A stretch of 64,000 nucleotides of DNA from an uncultured Saprospiraceae bacterium. GTDB taxonomy: Bacteria > Bacteroidota > Bacteroidia > Chitinophagales > Saprospiraceae. The notes under the pieces were generated by a model. It had not been told where the DNA came from. It worked only from the letters and a program-made list of their open reading frames with translations, and did not search any database. Below are positions 1 to 8,824 of the stretch, piece by piece. A program made the position numbers and the translations under genes. The DNA is taken from positions 44,191 to 108,190 of the forward strand of contig CALLWB010000007.1 in NCBI GenBank assembly GCA_938016265.1. Direction: 5' to 3'. The number at the start of each line of letters is the position of its first letter. Within the stretch, counting starts at the first letter, position 1.

Positions 1-1
1 T

Positions 2-1426
2 TCTTCCCAAAATCGATGGCAATTGACAGTTAAAGATACCACTGATGCCATGCTCAATTCTGACACTATTGACGTAAGTGAATTGTTTGTTGTTTTAACT
101 CGTAATTTAAACGAGAATAATACTGGAATTGGAATCGGTTTTCAAAGTACTTCTACGGTAACCGGAATGGGTGCTGCTATTGTTCATGAACGAACTAATT
201 CTAATTCAAGGGGAAAACTCCATTTTGCAACAAAATCTAGTGGCAGTGCAGCGGATGAAGATTTGCCTATTCGCATGACTATAGATGAAGGGGGAAGGTT
301 GGGTGTAGGAATAACTTCGCCTACCGAAAAACTACATATTCGCAGCGGAGATATTCTGGCAGATCGAGGAACCAGCACTGGCAGTCTTTTACGAGAACTT
401 ACGCTTGGAGGCGCACGCTCTGGTAACGCTGCTTTTGGAGGTATTGACTTTCAAAATTATGACGACGATAGTGGAACCGAGTATATCGGGGCAAGTATTA
501 TAGCAAATAATGGAGGAGATGCTTCAGAAAACGGAGATCTTCGGTTTTTGACGTATGACGGTAGTTTGACTGAACGCATGATAATTACCGAAGCAGGACT
601 TGTAGGTATCGGTGAAACAACCCCCCAAGCCAGTTTGGATGTAACAGATCAAGCAGTGATTGGCAATATTAATGTTGGGACAGAAAGTACTGCTCAAAGT
701 ACTTCTACTTTGGCTGGTGCTGGTTTTACAGCATCTCCTTGGCTCTATACCTCAGCAATAGAGGCACAAAATGAACGGGGATCGGCCTCTACATTGATTA
801 CGCTTGGAGCAGACGGAACTTATGGGGCTGCAGATGAAATTCATTTTGTGACTAGTGGCATTAGCCAAATGCAAATAGCCAGTGACGGAAAGATAGGAAT
901 TGACAAAGATCCAAATACAGACATACATATCAGACAATCTCAGCAATCAATTGCCAATGGGACTGGAGGTATAAAATTTGAGGACTCTTCGGACCCTACT
1001 GACTATTGGCGAATTTTCCATAGCGGAATTTATATGAGCTTTAATCTTCAGGGAAGTAGAGTTGCCTATGTAAACACTACTGGAGCTTGGACCATAGATT
1101 CGGATTTGAGCCTAAAAAAGAATATTAACAACATGGACCCCGTACTTAAAAGGGTGGCTCAAATGCGACCAGTCAGTTATCTATATAAAGAACAAGAAGA
1201 CGACGCGACAAATACAATAGGTTTTATTGCGCAGGAAGTTCAGCCCCTTTTCCCTGAACTAGTCGTCAAAGGAGAAGACGGAAAACTTGGGATGACCTAT
1301 GCTCAGACGGGGGTGATTGCGATTAAAGCGATACAGGAACAACAACAGATCATCGAACAATACGAGGATAGAATTACCCGACTTGAACGAGAACTGGCTG
1401 AACTAAAATCGTTGATCAAGAAATAA
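2..1426 (+). CDS. Peptidase S74 (intramolecular chaperone) surface protein, 5' end outside window
   Basis: The frame is open through the left edge (first whole codon at base 2), so the gene starts outside the window; a TTG at 23 is only an internal codon. The visible 474 residues are repetitive, Gly/Ser/Thr-rich beta sequence with several 'GxIGIG'-like turns, typical of tail-fibre or head-decoration-like trimeric folds in Bacteroidota. The last 110 residues form the S74 chaperone domain: SDLSLKKNI start with the Ser/Lys self-cleavage region, GFIAQEVQPLFPELV core, then a heptad coiled coil (residues about 435-470). In this family the domain trimerises the stalk and cuts itself off. It lies convergent with sprE and shares domain type with the protein at 36755. 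Cargo status for T9SS is inference; no C-terminal sorting domain is seen. Confidence 0.85.
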   Translation, partial: SSQNRWQLTVKDTTDAMLNSDTIDVSELFVVLTRNLNENNTGIGIGFQSTSTVTGMGAAIVHERTNSNSRGKLHFATKSSGSAADEDLPIRMTIDEGGRLGVGITSPTEKLHIRSGDILADRGTSTGSLLRELTLGGARSGNAAFGGIDFQNYDDDSGTEYIGASIIANNGGDASENGDLRFLTYDGSLTERMIITEAGLVGIGETTPQASLDVTDQAVIGNINVGTESTAQSTSTLAGAGFTASPWLYTSAIEAQNERGSASTLITLGADGTYGAADEIHFVTSGISQMQIASDGKIGIDKDPNTDIHIRQSQQSIANGTGGIKFEDSSDPTDYWRIFHSGIYMSFNLQGSRVAYVNTTGAWTIDSDLSLKKNINNMDPVLKRVAQMRPVSYLYKEQEDDATNTIGFIAQEVQPLFPELVVKGEDGKLGMTYAQTGVIAIKAIQEQQQIIEQYEDRITRLERELAELKSLIKK

Positions 1427-1582
1427 TAAACACCTCCCGCAACAGAAATAAGCCGAGATACAAAGTACAATGATATGGCCGAAGCATAACCTAGCAGTGA
1501 CTACCACTTTGGAAGATTCCGCTAAACCATGCAGATGTCTATATCATTGTGCTGAATTTAGCAGATCGCTAGAAAAACGGTC

Positions 1583-4264
1583 CTAGTAATTTTCAGCACA
1601 AAATTCCAAGTATGGCGCCATTTCCCGAATCCTCAACAAGGTCTTGTAGTTGGTTTGAGAAAGTGGATAAATAGTCGCATCGTTATCCAAATTTTTCAGG
1701 AATTCAGGTTTTTTTCCGGTTACTTCATTGGAATATTTCAATCCTTTTTCTTGATTAGAAAATCTTCTCACAATGAGAATAGAAGTTTCCAGGTCAAGCA
1801 TTAAGCTAGAGATTTTAAGGTTTTCCAGCTCATGGTATTTTTTGTTATAGTCAGAAATTGCCGTTTTAGCTTTGTCCGTTTTCACTTTTTGATTGCTTAG
1901 TACGATGATTACATAGTGTTGATCGCCTTCTGCAATTTTGAACAAATCTTTTTTGTTGCGGCCATTTTTAGGATTCCCAGCCAACTCCTTCGGTTTGGTA
2001 GATGCCGAAGCACCGATTAGCGCGAGAAACTCTTGTGCCTTTCTGGCTTCATCTGTATCTGGGTATTTGGTAATCACCTCACCTAGGCCAGCAACGTAGG
2101 CATCTCTACCATTCACGTTTCCAGTACACAACGCTAAGAGCAATGCGAATTTTGGTCGAATAGAATTGGCATCTCCAAATGCTTTTTCTGCGCCTTCAAT
2201 TTTGGAAATTGCTTCCTGGTAGCCACCGTTTTCGTATAATGTATAGGCTTGGTTGTAGTACTTGTTGACCTGTTTGTCGGAGTCCTGGATATCTGCTACG
2301 GAACCAGGGTTTTTGATCATTTGCGCATGGCGGCTATCTGGGTATTTTTTCAATACCTGATCTTTGTAGTAATTGGCTTTTGCCCGATCGTTGGCATCAT
2401 CGTATAATAGATACAAGGAATACATGGATTCCAGATTGTGCTTATTATCAGGATACCTTTTGAGTAAATCCTCAAAAGTTGCGATTGATTTTTTAGTATT
2501 GTCTAGTCGATCACGGTATAAATTGCCCAGCGCAAACAGGGATTCAATATTTTGTTCGTCCATTTTTTTCATGTCCTCCTCGGTTTGGGGAACATCTTTG
2601 AACATTTCCTTCATTTCTGCTTCAGAAACGGATATACTTGCTAGTTCTTCCACTTCTCCCTCTTCAGCACTTGCGATTTGAGTATTCCTGACTGCACGTC
2701 TCCAGTTGTCTTCAAGTTTACGATCGCCCCATTGTTTGTCAAAGTCTCGTTTTCCTTTTTTTACCAGATTATCATCGAAAGCGAAGAAGTTACTTTTTTG
2801 ACTAGAAGGAGAAGGCAGCGAGTTTGATGCGCCTGTTTTACCTTTCGGTTTACCGGATTCTTTAGCGGATTCGCTATCGATTCCTTCTTTTTTAATTTTT
2901 TTAGCCAGGGCCAATTTGTCATCCTCGTTCATATTTTTGATCATAAGCAAGCTGTCATTCAATGCTAGGATCTCAATATTTTTTGCGATATCCGTAAGGG
3001 TAAGGGCATAATTGCTCACTTCTTCATATCGGGCGTCATTAGTAGGCAGTACTACCAAGGTACTATCGTAGTAATTTTTTGAAGAAACATAGGACTCTTT
3101 GTTGAAATAAATTTCCGCCAGGCGCAGATAGGATTCTGCTTTCTGAGGTTTATTATTCACATTATAAAACAAGGATTTTTTAAGGAATCCCATGGCTTCC
3201 GTATTCATATTTTCTTTGATGGCGACGGTAGACATTGCGAAATAAATCTGATCGCGGAACTCTTCATTTTTGAGGTCTTTAGACATTCTTTTTAGGGACG
3301 CGAGTGCTGATTTGGAATCTGATTTTCCACTAGACCATTCGTTAGTCACCATATTCAGTCTTGTTCTGAACTCCATGTCATATTCAGGGCGCATTCTCAA
3401 TACGTCTCTGTATGCTGCAGCGGCTAACTCGTCCTGTCCTTGCATTTGATAAATTTGGGCAAGGATATAAACATACCTGTTTTTCTTTCTTTTCCTTTTG
3501 GTCAAATCTATCGCCACCTTTAGAGGTTCAATCGAATTTGCGTAATCCAATTGTTTTAGTTTGGCATAAGCATTTACAGCTGCTAGTGCTGCTTGTTGCC
3601 TTTTGTTCAACTTATCATCCTTTTGCAATTTGTTGATCATGAATTGAGCATCTTCGTATTTTTCTTGCTCGATGTTGGTTCTTGCCAACCAGATCATTGC
3701 GTTTCTCCGTTCGTTGCGTTGGTATTTTTTCTTTGCCAGTTCTTCCTCCAATTCTTCGCCTTTCAGTCTTTTTACACTTTTTTTCTTTTTTCTTTTTAGG
3801 CGCTTCAGTTCCTTTTCGTAGAGATTCTTTGGTTCATATTCAGCGGTTACATACTTAAATGTTTCTTCAGCATCGTCATATTCCTGCTTGAGGTATTGAG
3901 ATTGGCCGATAACCATGTAGGAGTTGTCGGTCCATTTACTGCCCCTGTGCAGGGAGATAACGATCGAAGTTTTTTTGATGGCCTCATCCAATTGACTGCT
4001 TGCAGACTGTGCATCCTCTACAGCTGCTTCCCGATATAAAGATAAAATTTGATTATAATTATCTTGATGCTGCTTAGATAAGTTGGCAAAGCTCTCATTT
4101 AATATTACTTTTGCATTGTGGTAACCATTAAATCTAGCATTGAGATTGTGCATCGCCTTTCCTAGCCCTCTCACGTCTTCGGGTGCTTTTTTCTTTGATG
4201 TAGAACATCCCATAGAAAAAAGGGTTAAACAGAAAAGGAAGTATATAAAATTAGTATTTTTCAA
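1583..4264 (-). CDS. sprE: SprE/PorW, TPR lipoprotein of the type IX secretion system
   Basis: 893 residues, close to the usual SprE/PorW length. The signal peptide ends in a lipobox, LFSMGC, with the acylated Cys at residue 20, so it should sit in the outer membrane facing the periplasm. TPR helices occupy residues about 40-480 and again 600-760, split by a Lys/Ser-rich linker. A family hallmark block, with NFFAFDD and later WGDRKLEDNWRR, lies near residues 495-530. SprE/PorW is required for gliding and T9SS secretion in flavobacteria and Porphyromonas and is thought to link the trans-envelope motor to the translocon. It faces the M23-bactofilin-AtpI operon, a neighbourhood common for sprE in this phylum. 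The start ATG at 4264 gives a complete signal peptide. Confidence 0.9.
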   Translation of the reverse strand: MKNTNFIYFLFCLTLFSMGCSTSKKKAPEDVRGLGKAMHNLNARFNGYHNAKVILNESFANLSKQHQDNYNQILSLYREAAVEDAQSASSQLDEAIKKTSIVISLHRGSKWTDNSYMVIGQSQYLKQEYDDAEETFKYVTAEYEPKNLYEKELKRLKRKKKKSVKRLKGEELEEELAKKKYQRNERRNAMIWLARTNIEQEKYEDAQFMINKLQKDDKLNKRQQAALAAVNAYAKLKQLDYANSIEPLKVAIDLTKRKRKKNRYVYILAQIYQMQGQDELAAAAYRDVLRMRPEYDMEFRTRLNMVTNEWSSGKSDSKSALASLKRMSKDLKNEEFRDQIYFAMSTVAIKENMNTEAMGFLKKSLFYNVNNKPQKAESYLRLAEIYFNKESYVSSKNYYDSTLVVLPTNDARYEEVSNYALTLTDIAKNIEILALNDSLLMIKNMNEDDKLALAKKIKKEGIDSESAKESGKPKGKTGASNSLPSPSSQKSNFFAFDDNLVKKGKRDFDKQWGDRKLEDNWRRAVRNTQIASAEEGEVEELASISVSEAEMKEMFKDVPQTEEDMKKMDEQNIESLFALGNLYRDRLDNTKKSIATFEDLLKRYPDNKHNLESMYSLYLLYDDANDRAKANYYKDQVLKKYPDSRHAQMIKNPGSVADIQDSDKQVNKYYNQAYTLYENGGYQEAISKIEGAEKAFGDANSIRPKFALLLALCTGNVNGRDAYVAGLGEVITKYPDTDEARKAQEFLALIGASASTKPKELAGNPKNGRNKKDLFKIAEGDQHYVIIVLSNQKVKTDKAKTAISDYNKKYHELENLKISSLMLDLETSILIVRRFSNQEKGLKYSNEVTGKKPEFLKNLDNDATIYPLSQTNYKTLLRIREMAPYLEFCAENY

Positions 4265-4364
4265 ACTAGTAAATTTTAATGATAATCGCGTTCAAGTATT
4301 TATTTAACGAAGTTATAACTTTCTTCGTTGCAAAATTATTTTATTTTTCGTAAAAAAATGAATA

Positions 4365-5321
4365 TTGATAGACGAAAATAGGTCAGAAGACGAACAAATA
4401 GGAAAATATCGCCTCGTTGTAATGAATGACGAGACATTTGAAGAGCTAAATTCGTTCCGTGTTACGAAGTCTAAACTTTTTTTGACCATCGGAGGTATTT
4501 TAGGTGGCATCATTTTTATACTTTGGGCAACAATGGCTCTAACTCCACTCAAAAGAATACTTTTTGGGTACGGAGATAGCAAATTGCGAAATCAAATGGT
4601 AGATATTACCGTCCATGTTGATTCGCTTGAAAAAGCATTAGCAGACAGAGACCACTATATCCTAAATATGACTCGCCGTTTGACCGGCAATCTTGAAGGA
4701 GCTAATTCCTCTCTGGACATCCCTCCGGGTTTTACCATGGATAAAATGAAAACACCCGCTGCTGCTAGTACTTCGGAGCCTACAGAACCAGCAAAACCGA
4801 TTGCTGAAGCACCAAAGGAAGAAATCCCACAAAAAGAAGAACCTATAACTAAAGCCAGTACTACTACTAGTGCTGATATTTTTTCCATCCCCTACAAACC
4901 ATCAAACATGTATGAGTCGGTAAAACGGGATGGTGAATCAACTGATCTTTCTGACATATTTTTTACCCCTCCGATCAAGGGATACATCACTGCCGAATTT
5001 CAGCCAGGCAAAAAACATTTTGGGATTGACATTGCTGCACCAAAAAACACGCCAATAAAAAGTGCGCTGGATGGAGTGATTATTCATTCAGATTGGACAT
5101 TAGAGACAGGCAATGTCATTGGAATTCAGCATAATGGGAATTTAGTTACTTTTTATAAACACAATTCGCTATTATTAAAAAAAGTTGGTAGTTTTGTAAA
5201 AGCTGGTGAAGCTGTCGCAATTATTGGAAATACAGGCGAATTGTCGGACGGACCTCATCTTCATTTTGAAATCTGGCATAATGGTCAGGCGGTCAACCCA
5301 TCCGATTATTTAAATTTTTAG
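4365..5321 (+). CDS. Membrane-anchored M23 (LytM-type) peptidoglycan endopeptidase
   Basis: 318 residues. A short cytosolic N-terminus with KYRLVVMNDETFEE, typical of this Bacteroidota family, precedes one membrane helix (about residues 37-58). A Pro/Glu/Ala-rich linker (about 120-190) leads to a C-terminal M23 domain. Zinc ligands are visible as HFGID (His218, Asp222) and HLHFE (His298, His300), so the enzyme is probably active on cell-wall cross-bridges. The start is unusual: the frame closes just upstream at TGA (4359-4361) and the only fitting start is TTG at 4365. An ATG at 4358 in another frame stops after seven codons. It is the first gene of a forward operon with bactofilin 16 bp downstream; such M23-bactofilin pairs shape cell form in other bacteria. 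Confidence 0.88.
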   Translation: MIDENRSEDEQIGKYRLVVMNDETFEELNSFRVTKSKLFLTIGGILGGIIFILWATMALTPLKRILFGYGDSKLRNQMVDITVHVDSLEKALADRDHYILNMTRRLTGNLEGANSSLDIPPGFTMDKMKTPAAASTSEPTEPAKPIAEAPKEEIPQKEEPITKASTTTSADIFSIPYKPSNMYESVKRDGESTDLSDIFFTPPIKGYITAEFQPGKKHFGIDIAAPKNTPIKSALDGVIIHSDWTLETGNVIGIQHNGNLVTFYKHNSLLLKKVGSFVKAGEAVAIIGNTGELSDGPHLHFEIWHNGQAVNPSDYLNF

Positions 5322-5337
5322 AACGAACTCCATAAGT

Positions 5338-5802
5338 ATGTTTAGCAATAAAGAAACAAAAAAGAACCCAATTGCAGCTGCACCAAGTACTAGTGGTCAC
5401 AATAGTCTTGTAGCCGGAACAGTTGTAGAAGGAGAAGTCCAATCACAAGGAGATATTAGGATTGACGGATTTATTAGAGGGGTTTTGCACTGCAAATCTA
5501 AGGTAGTAATTGGCCCATCTGGAGTAATCGAAGGGACAATCACTTGCCAAAATGCGGTGATAGAAGGCTGCCTCGATGGCCAAATCAACGTAGAAGAGAC
5601 GCTAAAATTGGAAAAAACGGCTAAAGTTACTGCAGAGATAGTGACGAGCAAATTCATCATTGCCCCGGGAGCTGTTTTCAACGGAACCTGTAAAATGGGA
5701 TCGCAAGATATAGGCAAAAACTCCATCTCGAAAAAACAAAGCACCAAGTCCATTGAACCAAAATCCATCGGAGGAGCGTCCCTCAAAAAAGAAGCTATCT
5801 AG
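5338..5802 (+). CDS. Bactofilin, polymer-forming cytoskeletal protein
   Basis: 154 residues with the bactofilin beta-helix from about residue 20 to 125 (opening at AGTVVEGEVQSQGDIRIDG, then repeated VxxxG/I turns) flanked by flexible Lys/Ser-rich tails. The N-terminal tail is short and the C-terminal tail is basic. Bactofilins polymerise without nucleotide and often recruit M23 peptidases, and here the M23 gene lies 16 bp upstream. The final 50 bp overlap the proposed TTG start of the AtpI-like gene in another frame. Confidence 0.92.
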   Translation: MFSNKETKKNPIAAAPSTSGHNSLVAGTVVEGEVQSQGDIRIDGFIRGVLHCKSKVVIGPSGVIEGTITCQNAVIEGCLDGQINVEETLKLEKTAKVTAEIVTSKFIIAPGAVFNGTCKMGSQDIGKNSISKKQSTKSIEPKSIGGASLKKEAI

Positions 5803-5998
5803 TAGCCAAAAATTTATGAAACATATGAACTTGCCATTCCAAATGGCATTTTACATAGGTTTCGGGGCTTTTATTGGTCTAAAACTTGATCGTCATTTTC
5901 AACTTGAGCAACCTTTATTCACTATTCTTCTTAGTGTAGCAGGACTATTGGCGTCATTTTATGTGCTGATCAAAGATTTAAATAAAGACAGTAAATGA
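5753..5998 (+). CDS. AtpI/AtpZ-like ATP synthase accessory membrane protein
   Basis: 81 residues from a TTG at 5753, or 60 residues from the ATG at 5816. Two membrane helices (PFQMAFYIGFGAFIGLKLD and the following LFTILLSVAGLLASFYVLI) match the AtpI/AtpZ family, which helps assemble the F-type ATP synthase and may move Mg2+ or Ca2+. The Lys/Ser-rich stretch before the first helix resembles the N-terminus of relatives, which favours the longer form, but that start would lie inside the bactofilin gene. The next gene overlaps by the ATGA-type junction at 5995-5998, so the two are coupled. The atpB, atpE and other ATP synthase genes that usually follow are absent here. Confidence 0.8.
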   Translation: MNQNPSEERPSKKKLSSSQKFMKHMNLPFQMAFYIGFGAFIGLKLDRHFQLEQPLFTILLSVAGLLASFYVLIKDLNKDSK

Positions 5999-6375
5999 GT
6001 GTAAGGGATTTTGCAATAAAATTTGGTTTGTTTACTATTTTCTCGGCTGGTTTGGTCGGATTGCAGCACTTACTTTCTAACATCCAAACCTATTGGAAAT
6101 TTTCGGTCTCCTCTTTTATCGTTTATATACTGCTCACCATTTTCATGTATTTTATTAGCAAATGGATACTTAAAAGTGGCAATAATGCAGTGTTTACCTC
6201 ATTATTGCTAACCTTTAATTTACTCCGGCTTCTGGTTTCTATTCTCTTTGTATTTGTTTACATTAGTGTTTATAAACCGCCAAATGCCTGGTTTTTAATA
6301 CCATTCTTTTCTGTTTATATTCTATACACCATTTTTGAAGTGCATATGCTTGATAAAATAGATACTGTAAAATGA
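5995..6375 (+). CDS. Four-helix membrane protein of the ATP synthase neighbourhood
   Basis: 126 residues with four predicted membrane helices (about 8-26, 38-58, 65-90 and 97-117). Small proteins of this shape commonly lie between atpI and atpB in Bacteroidota and are annotated as hypothetical or as AtpI-like subunit I. It overlaps the preceding gene by 4 bp (ATGA) and the following biotin carrier gene by 4 bp, so the three are one translational unit. Assignment is by context, shape and hydropathy only. No catalytic motif is seen. Confidence 0.7.
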   Translation: MSVRDFAIKFGLFTIFSAGLVGLQHLLSNIQTYWKFSVSSFIVYILLTIFMYFISKWILKSGNNAVFTSLLLTFNLLRLLVSILFVFVYISVYKPPNAWFLIPFFSVYILYTIFEVHMLDKIDTVK

Positions 6376-6851
6376 ACAAAGTAACAATCAACGACGGTCA
6401 ATATTCATTTGATATTGAGGACAACGATATTCAAGGCTGGGATGCCATTGAATTTAAAAATGGCTGTTTCCATATCATCCAAAACAACCGCTCCTTCAAT
6501 GCAGAAGTACTAAGCACTGATTTCCAGCAAAAAGAATTCGTATTAAAAGTAAATCAACACTCCTTTACGGTAAACGTCGCTGACAAATTTGATTTGCTTA
6601 TAAAGCAAATGGGACTGTCTTACGCGACCACCAGCAAAGTAAATCAAGTGAAGGCACCAATGCCAGGCTTAGTACTTAAAATAACCGCAGAGGCCGGCCA
6701 AGCTGTAGAAAAAGGAGACGCGCTACTTATCCTCGAAGCCATGAAAATGGAAAACGTTATCAAATCTCCGGGACCTGGAACAGTCAAGAAGATCTCCGTA
6801 TCACAAGGAGACGCTGTAGAAAAGAATCAAATTTTGATTGAGTTTGAATAA
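6372..6851 (+). CDS. Biotin carboxyl carrier protein (acyl-CoA/pyruvate carboxylase carrier subunit)
   Basis: 159 residues. The C-terminal biotinyl domain (about 92-159) carries EAMKMEN with the biotinylated lysine at 125, preceded by the APMPGLV strand and followed by VSQGDAVEKNQIL. The N-terminal 90 residues resemble the small domain preceding the carrier in stand-alone propionyl/methylmalonyl-CoA carboxylase carriers. It would carry carboxybiotin between a biotin carboxylase and a carboxyltransferase, neither of which is in the window. With mutA, mutB and meaB about 11-17 kb away, a propionyl-CoA to succinyl-CoA route is a fair guess. It is coupled to the upstream membrane gene by a 4-bp overlap. 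Confidence 0.9.
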   Translation: MNKVTINDGQYSFDIEDNDIQGWDAIEFKNGCFHIIQNNRSFNAEVLSTDFQQKEFVLKVNQHSFTVNVADKFDLLIKQMGLSYATTSKVNQVKAPMPGLVLKITAEAGQAVEKGDALLILEAMKMENVIKSPGPGTVKKISVSQGDAVEKNQILIEFE

Positions 6852-6880
6852 ATAGGTCAAATCGTTTCAAAAAAACGTTC

Positions 6881-7816
6881 CTAGATATGTTTCGAAAAGA
6901 TATCTATTAGAAAAATTGCATAAAACAAGGCTAACAAATACCCCTCCCATTTAGAAATTTTCTTGGTGGTCATCATGATCAAGAACATCATAGAAGCAGC
7001 AAGCATCAATGGCAACGCAAAAGTGATGGTGCTTTCTGGGATGACTAGCGTCCCAATTATTCCTGGGATTCCCATTACTGCGAAGGTGTTGAATATATTT
7101 GACCCCAATACGTTCCCTACTGCGATTTCAGGTTTTCCCTTTTGTGCAGCTTTAATACTAACAATGATTTCAGGTAGCGAAGTACCAAACGCAACTGCAC
7201 TCAATGCAATCGCGTCTTTCGCAATATTTAGGATATCAGAAATTTGGATGATAGACTCTACCGTATACTCGGCACCATACTTTATACCAATCCCGCCAGC
7301 GACTAACATGGCAAATACCTTCCAGTCCAGTTTCACTTCTTCTTCGTCTTCATCAGCTTCTACTTTATCGGCAGCAAAGGTGTAGGCTAAAAAAATCAGG
7401 AGGCCAAGCAGGCAGAGAACGGCTTCCGGCTTAGTGAAAACAGCGTCATACAAACAAAACCATAGCAGAAAAGCAGAACCAATAAACAAGGGCATATCGA
7501 TATTCATGATATCGAAATCAATTTCTATTTTCTTACCTACTATGGCCGTTAAGCCAAGCACAAGCAAGATATTGGTTATGTTGGAGCCAACTACATTCCC
7601 TACAACAATCTCCGAGCTGTCTTGAAGTACAGCAAATATTGAGGTGACTAATTCCGGTAAAGAAGTACCAGCCGCTACTATTGTAACACCGACGATAAAG
7701 GGAGGAATACCCAAAGACAAACCAATTTTTTCAGCAGCAACTATAAACCAATCAGAGGCCTTTAGAAGGACAATAAGTGCCAAAACAAATACTCCGAACC
7801 ACATTGGTAAAGTCAT
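6881..7816 (-). CDS. CaCA-family Na+/Ca2+ antiporter
   Basis: 311 residues, about ten membrane helices arranged as two inverted repeats, each with the alpha-repeat signature: AAGTSLPELVTSI in the first half and AFGTSLPEIIVSI in the second, with GNVVGSN and GNVLGSN after each. An acidic loop (DEDEEEVK, near residue 155) divides the halves. The family (YrbG type) exchanges Ca2+ for Na+ or H+ across the inner membrane. Length is normal. The gene converges on the biotin carrier gene with a 29-bp gap and lies downstream of the gldN terminator, so it should have its own promoter. Confidence 0.93.
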   Translation of the reverse strand: MTLPMWFGVFVLALIVLLKASDWFIVAAEKIGLSLGIPPFIVGVTIVAAGTSLPELVTSIFAVLQDSSEIVVGNVVGSNITNILLVLGLTAIVGKKIEIDFDIMNIDMPLFIGSAFLLWFCLYDAVFTKPEAVLCLLGLLIFLAYTFAADKVEADEDEEEVKLDWKVFAMLVAGGIGIKYGAEYTVESIIQISDILNIAKDAIALSAVAFGTSLPEIIVSIKAAQKGKPEIAVGNVLGSNIFNTFAVMGIPGIIGTLVIPESTITFALPLMLAASMMFLIMMTTKKISKWEGYLLALFYAIFLIDIFSKHI

Positions 7817-7884
7817 AGTTGTAGGTCAATTTTGGGTCAATTAATAAACGGTCAAAAGTAGTTAAAATTAAACAATTAACAATA

Positions 7885-7918
7885 AAAAAGCCCCAGCAAT
7901 AAATTACTAGGGCTTTTT
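7885..7918 (-). terminator. Rho-independent terminator after gldN
   Basis: A 9-bp perfect stem, AAAAAGCCC at 7885-7893 with GGGCTTTTT at 7910-7918, and a 16-nt loop. Read on the minus strand it follows the gldN stop by about 20 bases and is followed by a T-run, so it should end the gldKLMN transcript before the exchanger gene. Confidence 0.8.
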
Positions 7919-7937
7919 AAAAAATTATATTTTTTGC

Positions 7938-8813
7938 TTAGAAAGTCCAGAGATCATGCTCAAAGTTTTGAATACCTTTATGCACTTTTTCTGCTTCGAA
8001 TAAGATGTCTATTCCAGATTTATAATCCTGAATACGACGGTCATAAACGTTAGACTCCTTCATGATATAGCTGGAGAAATATCTCATTTCCATGATATCT
8101 TCCCAACTCATACGCTGCGCGTCATTCATTGGATTGAAGGATTCATTTCTAGAAAGCATTTCTCTGCAATCAGGATAGTATGCCCAGAACATAGGGTATT
8201 CGAACTTAAAGTTTCCGTTGTCATCATACTCTTCTTTAAGAGGAGCGATACCTAGTATTCTTACTAGCATCATTGATGTTTCTTCATCGAAGAACCATAC
8301 TTCTTTCAAACGGAATCTTTTGATGTCTTCCCAGTTTAGATCATTTCTTACTACTTTGATCTTCTCCTCATAGGTATCAGGATCGAAGGTAATAATGGTA
8401 TCTACTGAGGTACCCATTGAGCTAATCTCATCCACTTCAAGTCTAGTTTTAAACTTGTCATCAATGGTGCTGTACAGTTGGAGTTCACCATCCATTGCAG
8501 CATCTAAGATAATATTGATGAACGGAGCTTCTGGCCATGTGAAATGTTTGTTCATTTTTTCGCGAACATCAATTACACGCCAAATTCTCTTTTCCCAGAA
8601 TACATCCGCTTCACGAATGTGGTCGTAAGAAAGCAATTTACGATCTTTGATGATGTTTCTATCATAGATATCATCTCTTGGAGTATCGTCTTCTGCTTCT
8701 CCTGACTCTGTAATTTCGCTACTTTCGTTAAGTATTGGTTGAGCGATAGCCGTGGTGTTCAGCAATAGCATGCTTAGAAAAAAGAATCCGAAAATTTTGA
8801 AATGGACTTTCAT
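7938..8813 (-). CDS. gldN: GldN/PorN, periplasmic T9SS ring component
   Basis: 291 residues with a cleavable signal peptide (to about residue 25, ending AIAQ). The family is recognisable by the run from DIYDRNIIKDRKLL through VFWEKRIWRVIDVREKMN and by the conserved C-terminal part WAYYPDCREML and MSWEDIMEMRYFSSYI. GldN binds the periplasmic domain of GldM and, with the lipoprotein GldK, forms the ring under the outer membrane. It is the last gene of the block and starts 11 bp after gldM ends. Nothing is missing relative to relatives of about 290-350 residues. Confidence 0.95.
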   Translation of the reverse strand: MKVHFKIFGFFFLSMLLLNTTAIAQPILNESSEITESGEAEDDTPRDDIYDRNIIKDRKLLSYDHIREADVFWEKRIWRVIDVREKMNKHFTWPEAPFINIILDAAMDGELQLYSTIDDKFKTRLEVDEISSMGTSVDTIITFDPDTYEEKIKVVRNDLNWEDIKRFRLKEVWFFDEETSMMLVRILGIAPLKEEYDDNGNFKFEYPMFWAYYPDCREMLSRNESFNPMNDAQRMSWEDIMEMRYFSSYIMKESNVYDRRIQDYKSGIDILFEAEKVHKGIQNFEHDLWTF

Positions 8814-8824
8814 GAGCTAATTTT

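Noticed and set aside
2..1426. Prophage or tail-fibre island at the left edge
   Set aside because: Only one S74-type protein is visible, next to sprE and housekeeping genes; S74 domains also occur in cellular surface proteins.
1467..1550. Inverted repeat ACAATGATAT / ATATCATTGT between the S74 gene and sprE
   Set aside because: Ten bases with a 64-base loop and no T-run; AT-rich chance match is likely.
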